NCBI GenBank assembly: GCA_036490215.1
Contig: DASXEH010000071.1
Span: 1 to 17,064 of the forward strand
Direction of reading: 5' to 3'
Source: JASHSH01 sp036490215
GTDB lineage: Bacteria > Pseudomonadota > Alphaproteobacteria > Rhodospirillales > Magnetospirillaceae
Length of the DNA: 17,064 bases
Position numbers and translations under genes: made by a program. This document shows, one piece after another, positions 1 to 6,753 of this stretch (the first letter of the stretch is position 1; each line of letters begins with the position of its first letter). The notes beneath the pieces were generated by a model that saw nothing but the letters and a program-made list of their open reading frames with translations, made no database searches and was not told the origin of the DNA.

Positions 1-1200
1 ATCCGCACGCCGGTCGGTACGGTGCTACACACCGCCGACTGGAAGCTCGATCCCGATCCGCTGCTCGGACCGCAAGCCGATCTCGCCACCATGCAAAAAC
101 TCGGCGACGAGGGCGTGCTTGCGGTGGTCGGCGACTCGACCAATGTCTTCGTTCCTGGCTCGGCCGGTTCCGAGGGCAAGGTGCTCGCTTCGCTGATGGA
201 GTTGCTTGGCCGCTATAAGGGCCGCATCGCGGTTGCCTGTTTCGCCACCAATGTCGCGCGGCTGAGTTCGATCGCCAAAGCGGCGCAGGCCCATGGCCGG
301 CGCTGCGCCTTGGTCGGCCGGTCGTTGTGGCGCGTCGAAAATATCGCGCGGTCGCTGGGCATGCTCGATGGCCTGCCATCCTTCCTCGACGATATGGAAG
401 CGGGATCGTTCTCGCCCAACCGTATCCTCTATATCTGCACCGGCAGCCAGGGCGAGCCGCGCGCCGCACTATCGCGCATCGCCTCGGGCGCCCACGCCCA
501 TGTGAAGCTGGGGCAGGGGGATACGGTGCTGTTTTCGTCGCGCATCATTCCCGGCAACGAGCGGCCGATCTATCGTCTGCACAATCAGTTGGCGCGAGCG
601 GGCGTCGAGATCGTGACCGAGAAGGATGCGTTCATCCATGTCTCCGGCCATCCGGCCCGCGACGAGATCGCCACGCTTTATAGGCATCTACGCCCGAAGA
701 TGGTGGTTCCGACCCATGGCGAGCGCCGTCATCTCGACGAGCACGCCAAGCTGGCCAACGAACTCGGCATCGGCCGCACCATGGTCGTCGAAAACGGCGA
801 CATGCTGCGCCTCGGGCCCGGTGAGCCCGAAGTGATCGAGCAAGTGCCGACCGGGCGCTTGGCTGTCGATGGTCGCAGGCTGATTCCCATCGGCGCACCT
901 GCGATCAAGGAGCGGCGGAAACTGGCCAAGGATGGCGGCGCGGTCGTCACCCTGGTGCTCGACAAGGCCGGCCGGCCGGCCGCAGACCCGCAAGTTTCGG
1001 TCATGGGTTTCACAACCGAAGGCAACGAAGACCTCAAGGGCATTGAGGCGGCCGTGCGCGAAGCGGTCGAGGACATGTCGAACGCCGCGCGGCGTGACGA
1101 CGACCAGATCAAGGAAGTGGCGCGGCTGACGGTCCGGCGCATCCTTGGCGAACGCGTCGGCAAGCGGCCCACCACCCAGGTCCATCTGGTCCGCCTCTAG
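1..1200 (+). CDS. rnj: Ribonuclease J (partial, 5' end outside window)
   Basis: RNase J is a metallo-beta-lactamase/beta-CASP ribonuclease with endonuclease and 5'-to-3' exonuclease activity in RNA processing and decay. The frame is open from base 1, so the gene starts upstream. About 399 residues of a usual ~550 are present, and the N-terminal HxHxDH zinc motif is missing. Visible family motifs are VLHTADWKLDP near the start (the His/Asp of the metallo-beta-lactamase core), VVGDSTN, the beta-CASP segment with TGSQGEP (codons near 440), SGHPARDE (near 640) and PTHGE (near 712), which carries a late metal-binding histidine. The C-terminal domain ending in VHLVRL is intact and stops at TAG 1198-1200. 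Methylmalonyl-CoA epimerase follows 44 nt later, an order common in Alphaproteobacteria. The GTG at 22 is an internal codon, not the start. Confidence 0.95.
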   Translation: MRTPVGTVLHTADWKLDPDPLLGPQADLATMQKLGDEGVLAVVGDSTNVFVPGSAGSEGKVLASLMELLGRYKGRIAVACFATNVARLSSIAKAAQAHGRRCALVGRSLWRVENIARSLGMLDGLPSFLDDMEAGSFSPNRILYICTGSQGEPRAALSRIASGAHAHVKLGQGDTVLFSSRIIPGNERPIYRLHNQLARAGVEIVTEKDAFIHVSGHPARDEIATLYRHLRPKMVVPTHGERRHLDEHAKLANELGIGRTMVVENGDMLRLGPGEPEVIEQVPTGRLAVDGRRLIPIGAPAIKERRKLAKDGGAVVTLVLDKAGRPAADPQVSVMGFTTEGNEDLKGIEAAVREAVEDMSNAARRDDDQIKEVARLTVRRILGERVGKRPTTQVHLVRL

Positions 1201-1202
1201 GC

Positions 1203-1209
1203 GGAGGAG
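1203..1209 (+). promoter_or_regulatory. Displaced Shine-Dalgarno sequence upstream of epimerase gene
   Basis: GGAGGAG lies just after the RNase J stop codon and is the only purine-rich ribosome-binding-like sequence before the epimerase ATG at 1245. The linear distance, about 35 nt, is too long for normal use. A hairpin at 1215-1237 lies between them and would shorten the effective spacing to about 12 nt if folded. Its role is inferred. Confidence 0.4.
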
Positions 1210-1214
1210 TGGCG

Positions 1215-1237
1215 GGATAGCCGTCGCTTCGCTATCC
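1215..1237 (+). other. Hairpin between Shine-Dalgarno sequence and epimerase start
   Basis: GGATAGC (1215-1221) and GCTATCC (1231-1237) are perfect 7-bp arms around a 9-nt loop, with a possible extra G-U pair. No T-run follows, so an intrinsic terminator is unlikely. The position suggests a structured spacer for translation of the next gene, or a processing site after the RNase J reading frame. Confidence 0.5.
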
Positions 1238-1244
1238 TGTCCTC

Positions 1245-1649
1245 ATGATCGGACGTCTCAACCATATTGCTATCGCCACGCCGGACTTGGCCGCGGCAGC
1301 CGCTATCTATCGCGACACACTCGGCGCCAAGGTATCGGAACCGTTAGCACTGCCCGACCATGGCGTGACCGTGGTTTTCGTCGAGTTGTCCAACACCAAG
1401 ATCGAACTGCTGCACCCGCTTGGCGCCGACTCGCCGATCAAGGCGTTTCTCGATCGCTCACCTTCGGGCGGGGTCCACCATGTCTGTTATGAGGTTGCCG
1501 ACATCATTGCCGCACGCGATCAGCTGAAGAAAGCAGGTGCGCGCGTGTTGGGGGACGGCCAGCCCAAGACCGGCGCCCATGGCAAGCCGGTGCTGTTCCT
1601 ACACCCGAAAGATTTCGTCGGCACCCTTATCGAGATCGAGCAGGCTTAG
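1245..1649 (+). CDS. mce: Methylmalonyl-CoA epimerase
   Basis: This 134-residue glyoxalase-fold (VOC superfamily) enzyme interconverts (2R)- and (2S)-methylmalonyl-CoA, linking propionyl-CoA carboxylation to the mutase that yields succinyl-CoA. The N-terminus MIGRLNHIAIATPDL is typical and fixes the start at ATG 1245. Likely metal ligands are His7 (LNHIAI), Glu54 (KIELLHPLG), His79 (VHHVCYEV) and Glu130 (LIEIEQ), arranged as the two beta-alpha-beta-beta-beta repeats of the family. Length matches the family. The gene follows RNase J, as in many alphaproteobacterial genomes. No Shine-Dalgarno sequence lies in the 10 nt before the ATG; the nearest GGAGG is beyond a hairpin. The stop codon is 2 nt before the next ATG, so translational coupling with tag is likely. 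Confidence 0.93.
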   Translation: MIGRLNHIAIATPDLAAAAAIYRDTLGAKVSEPLALPDHGVTVVFVELSNTKIELLHPLGADSPIKAFLDRSPSGGVHHVCYEVADIIAARDQLKKAGARVLGDGQPKTGAHGKPVLFLHPKDFVGTLIEIEQA

Positions 1650-1651
1650 CT

Positions 1652-2185
1652 ATGAGCGGCTACTGCGACATTGCGCCCGGGCACGAATTCCATGGGCCTT
1701 ATCACGACAAGGAATACGGCTTCCCGACCAAGGACGAGATCGTGCTCTTCGAGCGCCTTTCGCTCGAGATCATGCAGGCCGGTCTCTCCTGGCTGATCGT
1801 GCTGAAAAAGCGCAAGGCGCTCAACGCAGCTTTCGCCGGCTTCGATCCGAAGAAGGTCGCCAAGTTCGATGCGAAGGATGTGAAGCGCCTGCTGGCGGAC
1901 GAGGGGATCATCCGCAACCGGCTGAAGGTCGAAGCGATCATCGAGAATGCGCGGCGGATGGCGGCGATCGTCGACGAGCACGGTTCATTCGCCGGATGGC
2001 TGAAGGCGCATCACCCGCGCACGAAGGATGCCTGGGTGAAGCTATTTCGCAAAACCTTCAAATTCACGGGACCGGAAGTCGTGAACGAGTTTCTGATGAG
2101 CACCGGTTATCTTCCGGGTGCCCACCGCGCGACATGCCCGGTGCAGAAGCGAATCGACAAGCTCAAACCGCACTACGCGGTGTGA
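1652..2185 (+). CDS. tag: DNA-3-methyladenine glycosylase I
   Basis: Tag removes N3-methyladenine from alkylated DNA and starts base-excision repair in the cytoplasm. The 177-residue protein matches the helix-hairpin-helix superfamily Tag enzyme along its length. It has Cys5 and His18 near the N-terminus and His158/Cys162 (HRATC) near the C-terminus, equivalent to the structural zinc site. LSLEIMQAGLSW carries Glu39 and Trp47 at the base-binding pocket, and Tyr17 lies in YHDKEYG, where Trp is more usual than the second Tyr. The core continues with VLKKR and a FDPKKVAKF segment. The start ATG lies 2 nt after the mce stop, implying coupled translation. A DNA repair enzyme here is probably only an operon passenger. 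A strong hairpin follows the stop. Confidence 0.94.
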   Translation: MSGYCDIAPGHEFHGPYHDKEYGFPTKDEIVLFERLSLEIMQAGLSWLIVLKKRKALNAAFAGFDPKKVAKFDAKDVKRLLADEGIIRNRLKVEAIIENARRMAAIVDEHGSFAGWLKAHHPRTKDAWVKLFRKTFKFTGPEVVNEFLMSTGYLPGAHRATCPVQKRIDKLKPHYAV

Positions 2186-2196
2186 TCGTTGTCACA
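2181..2196 (+). promoter_or_regulatory. CRP/FNR-family-like palindrome
   Basis: TGTGA-N6-TCACA spans the tag stop codon and exactly matches the half-sites and spacing of the E. coli CRP consensus. Alphaproteobacterial CRP/FNR-family regulators often bind related palindromes. It lies about 270 nt before the secreted-protein gene and upstream of the tag terminator hairpin, so a functional target is unclear. It may be chance, since part of it is the stop codon. Confidence 0.25.
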
Positions 2197-2214
2197 GCGA
2201 TGTCCCTAAAACGA

Positions 2215-2242
2215 CAATGGCAAGACCTGCGTCTTGCCATTG
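2215..2242 (+). terminator. Hairpin terminator after tag
   Basis: A perfect 12-bp inverted repeat, CAATGGCAAGAC (2215-2226) and GTCTTGCCATTG (2231-2242), has a CTGC loop. It starts 30 nt after the tag stop. No clear T-run follows, so it may act as a weak or Rho-assisted terminator or as a 3'-end stabilising structure for the transcript. Confidence 0.6.
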
Positions 2243-2464
2243 CCCTGTCTGCCGCGAAATCCGAGGATCCCGTGGCCCCTCCCTAAACAAGGGCTTTCCC
2301 GCGTCAGGATTGGCCCCTTCTTTGTGGCAGAAATCTATGCAATTTCGTTCCCGGAGTCACCCGCAAAATTACAGATTGTTTCATCAAAAGCTCCTTTTTC
2401 GTCATCGACTTGCGCGGTGCCCTCGGCTTGGGCATCTTGATGCCTGTGCTGCGTGGAGGTGCAG

Positions 2465-3346
2465 ATGAGAGTCTCCCTGAGTGCATGCTCGGCTCTGTGT
2501 TTCGCTCTTTGTTCACCGGTCTTGGCCGACCAAGTGTCAGTCTCAAATGACGCCGTGTCGGTGACAAAGAAGGACTGCCAAGCGCTGGCCACCTATCGCC
2601 CGACGAAGGGTGTAAAGAGCGCCGACTATCAGCCCGGGGTTGACGTCAACGGCCATCAGGTCGCGCCGGCTGATTTGTCCGGAGGATTTCAATACAACCT
2701 ACCCGAGAAAGTTGAGTTCGATGTTCGCGTCAATCCGGTGCAGTATGGAGCGCGCAACGCAGCCGAAGCGCAGGTGAGCCAGACTTCGCAGGCCATCAAC
2801 AAGAATGCCGCGTCGCTGGCTGCCGCCCAGACCAAGTCGACTCAGCTGACGCAGCAACTCGCGACTCTCCAGGCGACGCAGACCACGCTCAACACCCAGC
2901 AGTCGAACTACACGGCGCAGATCTCCGCCGCGACGACCCAGATCACGGCAGCGACCGGTGGCTCGTCGCCGACCACTTCGCAGCTTGCGACACGCGACGC
3001 CGAGGTTAGCGCAGCGACCGCGCAGATCACCGGCTCGTCCGGCTATCAGTCAGTGCAATCGCAGATCGCCGCCAATACCGCATCGATCAATTCGACGAAC
3101 GCGGCCATCACCGCGAATAACGCGACCATCTCCGCGGCGCCCACAACGGCGTCCAGTCTGCAGACGCAATTGACGACAGCCCAGGGGCAGGTGGCGGCTA
3201 CGACGGGCAAGTACGACAACACCTCGATGTCGGTCGGGCACGTCGTCGTCAACACGCGGACAGGCGAGGCGACGATGGACGGAAAACCATTGCAAGGCGG
3301 TCAGGATACCTACCTCGCCGACCTATGCCGAAAGGCCGGATATTGA
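2465..3346 (+). CDS. Secreted Ala/Thr/Gln-rich protein of unknown function
   Basis: I cannot name this 293-residue protein. Residues 1-21 form a Sec signal peptide ending PVLA before DQVSV, so it is predicted to be exported. Residues 22-95 are compact, with Cys38 (KKDCQAL) and a YQPGVDVNGHQVAPADL segment. That segment resembles, from memory, small uncharacterised exported proteins of Rhodospirillales-type genomes. Residues about 98-250 are almost purely Ala, Thr, Gln, Ser and Asn with hydrophobic spacing, consistent with a polar coiled coil or fibrous segment. The C-terminus (255-293) has VGHVVVNTRTGEATMDGKPL and Cys288, which could pair with Cys38. The start is ATG 2465, with GGAGGT at 2455-2460 and a 4-nt spacer; the in-frame GTG at 2453 overlaps the ribosome-binding site and is rejected. 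The gene is monocistronic. A surface or envelope role is inferred. Confidence 0.8.
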   Translation: MRVSLSACSALCFALCSPVLADQVSVSNDAVSVTKKDCQALATYRPTKGVKSADYQPGVDVNGHQVAPADLSGGFQYNLPEKVEFDVRVNPVQYGARNAAEAQVSQTSQAINKNAASLAAAQTKSTQLTQQLATLQATQTTLNTQQSNYTAQISAATTQITAATGGSSPTTSQLATRDAEVSAATAQITGSSGYQSVQSQIAANTASINSTNAAITANNATISAAPTTASSLQTQLTTAQGQVAATTGKYDNTSMSVGHVVVNTRTGEATMDGKPLQGGQDTYLADLCRKAGY

Positions 3347-3357
3347 AGGGTTTTTCG

Positions 3358-3384
3358 GCACCTGAGAAACTTGTTCCCAGGTGC
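3358..3384 (+). terminator. Possible weak terminator after secreted-protein gene
   Basis: GCACCTG (3358-3364) and CAGGTGC (3378-3384) form a perfect 7-bp stem with a 13-nt loop, 12 nt after the stop codon. No T-run follows, so termination efficiency is doubtful. Its right arm lies inside the proposed gyrA promoter spacer. Confidence 0.35.
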
Positions 3385-3399
3385 TCTGTCTGCTAGATT
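3371..3399 (+). promoter_or_regulatory. Candidate sigma-70-type gyrA promoter
   Basis: TTGTTC at 3371-3376 is preceded by C, giving the CTTG favoured in alphaproteobacterial -35 boxes. A 17-nt spacer leads to TAGATT at 3394-3399. The predicted start near 3406 falls at the left edge of a 9-bp palindrome. Matches to consensus are only moderate. Confidence 0.4.
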
Positions 3400-3401
3400 T
3401 T

Positions 3402-3426
3402 CGGACGTGGTTTTGACCCACGTCCG
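3402..3426 (+). promoter_or_regulatory. Perfect 9-bp palindrome in gyrA leader
   Basis: CGGACGTGG (3402-3410) and CCACGTCCG (3418-3426) flank the 7-nt loop TTTTGAC. The element lies at or just after the proposed gyrA transcription start, 50 nt before the TTG start codon. It could be an operator or a 5'-terminal mRNA hairpin. TTTT follows a few bases later, so a terminator for the upstream gene is an alternative. Confidence 0.5.
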
Positions 3427-3475
3427 CACGGCTTTTGGCCGCCATCCAACCCCCATCTGAACGGGACCCGACGCG

Positions 3476-6238
3476 TTGACCCAAGCATCGCCGCTGCCGC
3501 CGTCTTTCGACATTTCGCCAGTCACCATCGAAGATGAGATGCGGCGGTCCTACCTCGACTACGCGATGAGCGTGATCGTGGCGCGTGCGTTGCCCGATGC
3601 GCGTGATGGCCTAAAGCCAGTGCATCGCCGCATTCTCTTCTCGATGAAGGAAAGCGGCTACGACCATACCAAGCCACCGCGCAAATCGGCCCGTATCGTC
3701 GGCGACGTGATGGGTAAATATCACCCGCATGGCGACGCCGCGATTTACGACGCCATGGTGCGCATGGCGCAGGACTTCTCGATGCGCCTGCCTTTGGTCG
3801 AAGGGCAGGGCAATTTCGGTTCGATGGACGGCGATCCGCCGGCGGCCATGCGTTATACCGAGGCCCGGCTGGCGCGCGCTGCCTCAGCGCTGCTCGACGA
3901 CATCGACAAGGCAACCGTCGATTTTCAGGCCAATTACGACGACACGACCGAAGAGCCGGTCGTCCTCCCCGCGCGTATTCCCAACCTGCTGGTCAATGGC
4001 GCAGGCGGTATCGCGGTTGGCATGGCCACTAACATCCCGCCGCACAATCTCGGCGAAGTGATCGACGGCTGCTGCGCCTTTATCGATAACCCGGCGATCG
4101 ATGCGTTGGCGCTCAACGAGATCATACTCGGCCCGGACTTCCCGACCGGCGGTATCATTCTCGGCCGCTCCGGCATCCGCGCCGGTTTCGCCACCGGCCG
4201 CGGCTCGATCCCTATCCGCGCGCGCTGCGAGATCGAAGAGATCCGCAAGGACCGCATGGCGATCATCGTCACCGAAGTGCCCTACCAAGTGAATAAGGCG
4301 CGCATGCTCGAGCACATCGCCGAGCTGGTGCGCGACAAGCGGATCGAGGGCATCTCCGATCTGCGCGACGAGTCCGATCGCCAGGGCCTGCGCGTCGTTA
4401 TCGAGATCAAGCGCGACGCGATGCCCGATGTGGTGCTGAACCAGCTCTACAAGTTCACCCAGCTGCAGACCAGCTTCGGTGTCAACATGCTGGCGCTGGA
4501 TGGCGGCAGTCCGCAGCTGATGAACCTGCGCGATTTGATCGCGGCCTTCGTCAACTTCCGCGAAGAAGTGATCACGCGCCGCACGATCTTCGAGCTGAAG
4601 CAGGCGCGCGACCGCGGCCATATCTTAGTCGGTCTGGCGATTGCGGTTGCCAATATCGATCCGGTGATCGCGTTGATCCGTGCGGCGCCCGATGCCAACA
4701 CCGCTCGCGAGCAGTTGATCGCGCGGGATTGGCCATCCGATACCATTTTGCCGCTGATCGCGCTGCTCGACGAACCGGGGCAGGGCATCAAAGAGGGGAT
4801 GTATCGTCTCAGCGAAATTCAGGCCAAGGCCATCCTGGAACTGCGCCTGCAGCGCCTGACCGGACTCGAGCGCGAAAAGATCCAGCAGGAACTGACCGAG
4901 ATCGGCGAGAGCATCAAAGAATACCTGCACATCCTCAGCTCGCGCGAACGGCTCTATGAGATTCTCCGCGGCGAGTTGGTGGAGATGAAGGAACAGTTCG
5001 CGACGCCACGCCGCACCACCATCGAAGACGCTGAATTCGAGTCCGATATCGAGGACTTGATCGCCCGCGAAGACATGGTGGTGACGGTAACCAACACCGG
5101 CTACATCAAGCGCGTACCACTGTCCGAATACCGCACCCAGCGTCGCGGCGGCAAAGGCCGCTCGGGCATGAACGTGAAGGAAGAGGATTTCGTCACCCAG
5201 GTCTTCGTGGCGAACACCCATACGCCGATCGTCTTCTTCTCGTCGAAGGGCATTGCCTATCGCCTCAAGACCTACAAGCTGCCGCTCGGCAATCCCCAGG
5301 CGCGCGGCAAGGCGATGGTGAACCTGCTGCCGCTCGATCAGAACGAAGCCATTTCAACGGTGATGCCGATGCCGGAGGATGAGGCCACCTGGGGCGAACT
5401 TCATGTAATGTTCGCCACGGCCTCGGGCTATGCGCGCCGCAATCTTCTGTCGGATTTCACCGATATCCGGGCCAACGGCAAGATCGCCATGAAGTTCGAG
5501 GGCGAGAGTGCCGACGATCGGCTGATCGGGGTGCAAATCTGCAATCCGAGCGACGACGTGCTGCTGGCCACCCGCAACGGCAAGTGCATCCGCTTCCAGA
5601 TCGCCGACGATACCGTTCGTGTCTTCAAGGGCCGCGACTCGCTCGGCGTGCGCGGCATCAAGCTTGAAGACGGCGATCGCGTGATCGGCATGTCGATTCT
5701 GCGCCATGCCGAATTCGATATGGATCTGCGTGACCTCTATCTGCGCGGCGGCGAGGGGCTGGGGCCCGAGGTGAAGGCCGAAATGGCCGCGGCCGAGGAA
5801 CACATTCTCACCGTGTCCGAAAACGGCTATGGCAAGCGCACCTCGGCGTATGAGTATCGCGTCACCGGCCGCGGCGGTTCGGGCATCTACAACATGGACA
5901 TCACCGAGAAAACCGGCCTGGTGGTCGCGTCCTTCCCAGTGAAGGCAACCGATCAGCTGATGCTGGTCACCAATGCCGGCAAGATGATCCGTATCGCCAT
6001 CGACGGCGTGCGCATCGCTGGGCGCCAGACCCAAGGCGTCACTCTGCTACGGACGGATGAGGGCGAGAATGTCGTCTCGGTCGCCCGGTTGGGCGAGGTG
6101 GCCGGCAATGGCGAGATGAACGGGGAAACCGACGAGACCGTCGAGGCGTCGCCGGATGAAACCGGCGGCGGCACCGAGACAGGGGAAGAGGGCGACGATA
6201 ACGGGACCAATCCGGAGGGCGATGGGAGCGATGCCTGA
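3476..6238 (+). CDS. gyrA: DNA gyrase subunit A
   Basis: GyrA is the breakage-reunion subunit of the A2B2 type II topoisomerase that introduces negative supercoils. The 920-residue protein is full length. The catalytic tyrosine is Tyr127 in AAMRYTE (E. coli Tyr122). The quinolone-resistance region reads HPHGDAAIYD, so Ala88 replaces E. coli Ser83 while Asp92 (Asp87) is kept. The GyrA box QRRGGKG is at 555-561, confirming gyrase rather than ParC, and beta-pinwheel repeats follow. The tail from about residue 885 is acidic (Glu, Asp, Gly, Thr), as in regulatory C-terminal tails. An in-frame TGA at 3458 leaves TTG 3476 as the only plausible start; no good Shine-Dalgarno sequence precedes it. The gene overlaps coaD at its 3' end. 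Confidence 0.97.
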   Translation: MTQASPLPPSFDISPVTIEDEMRRSYLDYAMSVIVARALPDARDGLKPVHRRILFSMKESGYDHTKPPRKSARIVGDVMGKYHPHGDAAIYDAMVRMAQDFSMRLPLVEGQGNFGSMDGDPPAAMRYTEARLARAASALLDDIDKATVDFQANYDDTTEEPVVLPARIPNLLVNGAGGIAVGMATNIPPHNLGEVIDGCCAFIDNPAIDALALNEIILGPDFPTGGIILGRSGIRAGFATGRGSIPIRARCEIEEIRKDRMAIIVTEVPYQVNKARMLEHIAELVRDKRIEGISDLRDESDRQGLRVVIEIKRDAMPDVVLNQLYKFTQLQTSFGVNMLALDGGSPQLMNLRDLIAAFVNFREEVITRRTIFELKQARDRGHILVGLAIAVANIDPVIALIRAAPDANTAREQLIARDWPSDTILPLIALLDEPGQGIKEGMYRLSEIQAKAILELRLQRLTGLEREKIQQELTEIGESIKEYLHILSSRERLYEILRGELVEMKEQFATPRRTTIEDAEFESDIEDLIAREDMVVTVTNTGYIKRVPLSEYRTQRRGGKGRSGMNVKEEDFVTQVFVANTHTPIVFFSSKGIAYRLKTYKLPLGNPQARGKAMVNLLPLDQNEAISTVMPMPEDEATWGELHVMFATASGYARRNLLSDFTDIRANGKIAMKFEGESADDRLIGVQICNPSDDVLLATRNGKCIRFQIADDTVRVFKGRDSLGVRGIKLEDGDRVIGMSILRHAEFDMDLRDLYLRGGEGLGPEVKAEMAAAEEHILTVSENGYGKRTSAYEYRVTGRGGSGIYNMDITEKTGLVVASFPVKATDQLMLVTNAGKMIRIAIDGVRIAGRQTQGVTLLRTDEGENVVSVARLGEVAGNGEMNGETDETVEASPDETGGGTETGEEGDDNGTNPEGDGSDA

Positions 6239-6737
6239 ACGCGTGGGGGTCTATCCAGGTACGTTCGACCCGATCACCAACGGCCATCAAGACGTCATCC
6301 ACCGTGCCGCGCGCACGGTAGATCGCTTGATCGTCGCGGTGGCGGTCAACGCGGGTAAGGGACCGATGTTCAGCCTGGACGAGCGTCTGGCCATGGTGCG
6401 CGAGGACATCGCCGCCATGAACGGCGTTGCCGGCCAGATCGAGGCGCGGGCCTTCGATACGCTGCTGATCAATTTCGTTCGCGAATGCGGCGCGTCGCAG
6501 ATCATCCGTGGCCTGCGCGCCGTGTCCGACTTCGAATACGAATTCCAAATGGCGGCGATGAACACACGCCTCGATGCCTCGATCGAGACGGTATTCTTGA
6601 TGGCTTCCGAAGGATCACAGTTTATCTCGTCGCGTTTCGTTAAAGAAATCAGTATGTTGGGAGGCGATATTTCATCTTTCGTTTCGCCTCGCGTGAAGGC
6701 GCGGCTCGATAAACGCCGCACGTCGAATTCCAAATAG
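6231..6737 (+). CDS. coaD: Phosphopantetheine adenylyltransferase
   Basis: CoaD transfers AMP from ATP to 4'-phosphopantetheine, making dephospho-CoA in the penultimate step of CoA synthesis. The 168-residue protein has the nucleotidyltransferase signature GTFDPITNGH (Thr11, His19), Lys43 in NAGKGPMF, and RGLRAVSDFEYE with Arg93 equivalent to E. coli Arg88. The ISSRFVKEI motif near the C-terminus binds ATP phosphates. The ATG at 6231 gives the usual N-terminus, two residues longer than the E. coli protein, and lies inside the last codons of gyrA (8-nt overlap). An in-frame ATG at 6222 is an alternative but is only 2 nt from GGAGGG (6214-6219), which sits better for 6231. Overlap implies translational coupling to gyrA. 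The gyrA-coaD-cyclophilin order recurs in Alphaproteobacteria. Confidence 0.95.
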   Translation: MPERVGVYPGTFDPITNGHQDVIHRAARTVDRLIVAVAVNAGKGPMFSLDERLAMVREDIAAMNGVAGQIEARAFDTLLINFVRECGASQIIRGLRAVSDFEYEFQMAAMNTRLDASIETVFLMASEGSQFISSRFVKEISMLGGDISSFVSPRVKARLDKRRTSNSK

Positions 6738-6753
6738 GCTAGGGAAGAAGCTC

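Noticed and set aside
1537..2286. 249-residue + strand frame across mce and tag
   Set aside because: It overlaps two clearly identified genes in a different frame and reads Arg-rich without motifs.
2321..2345. Sigma-54-like sequence TGGCAGAAATCTATGCA upstream of the secreted-protein gene
   Set aside because: The GG and GC dinucleotides are 11 nt apart rather than the required 10, and the -12 element TTGC is absent.
2453..2455. GTG start for the secreted protein, 12 nt upstream of the chosen ATG
   Set aside because: It overlaps the Shine-Dalgarno GGAGGT and would add residues before a normal signal peptide.
3884..6034. Several long - strand frames opposite gyrA (e.g. 3884-4621, 4625-5221, 5354-6034)
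   Set aside because: All are antisense to conserved gyrA codons, without recognisable motifs or ribosome-binding sites.
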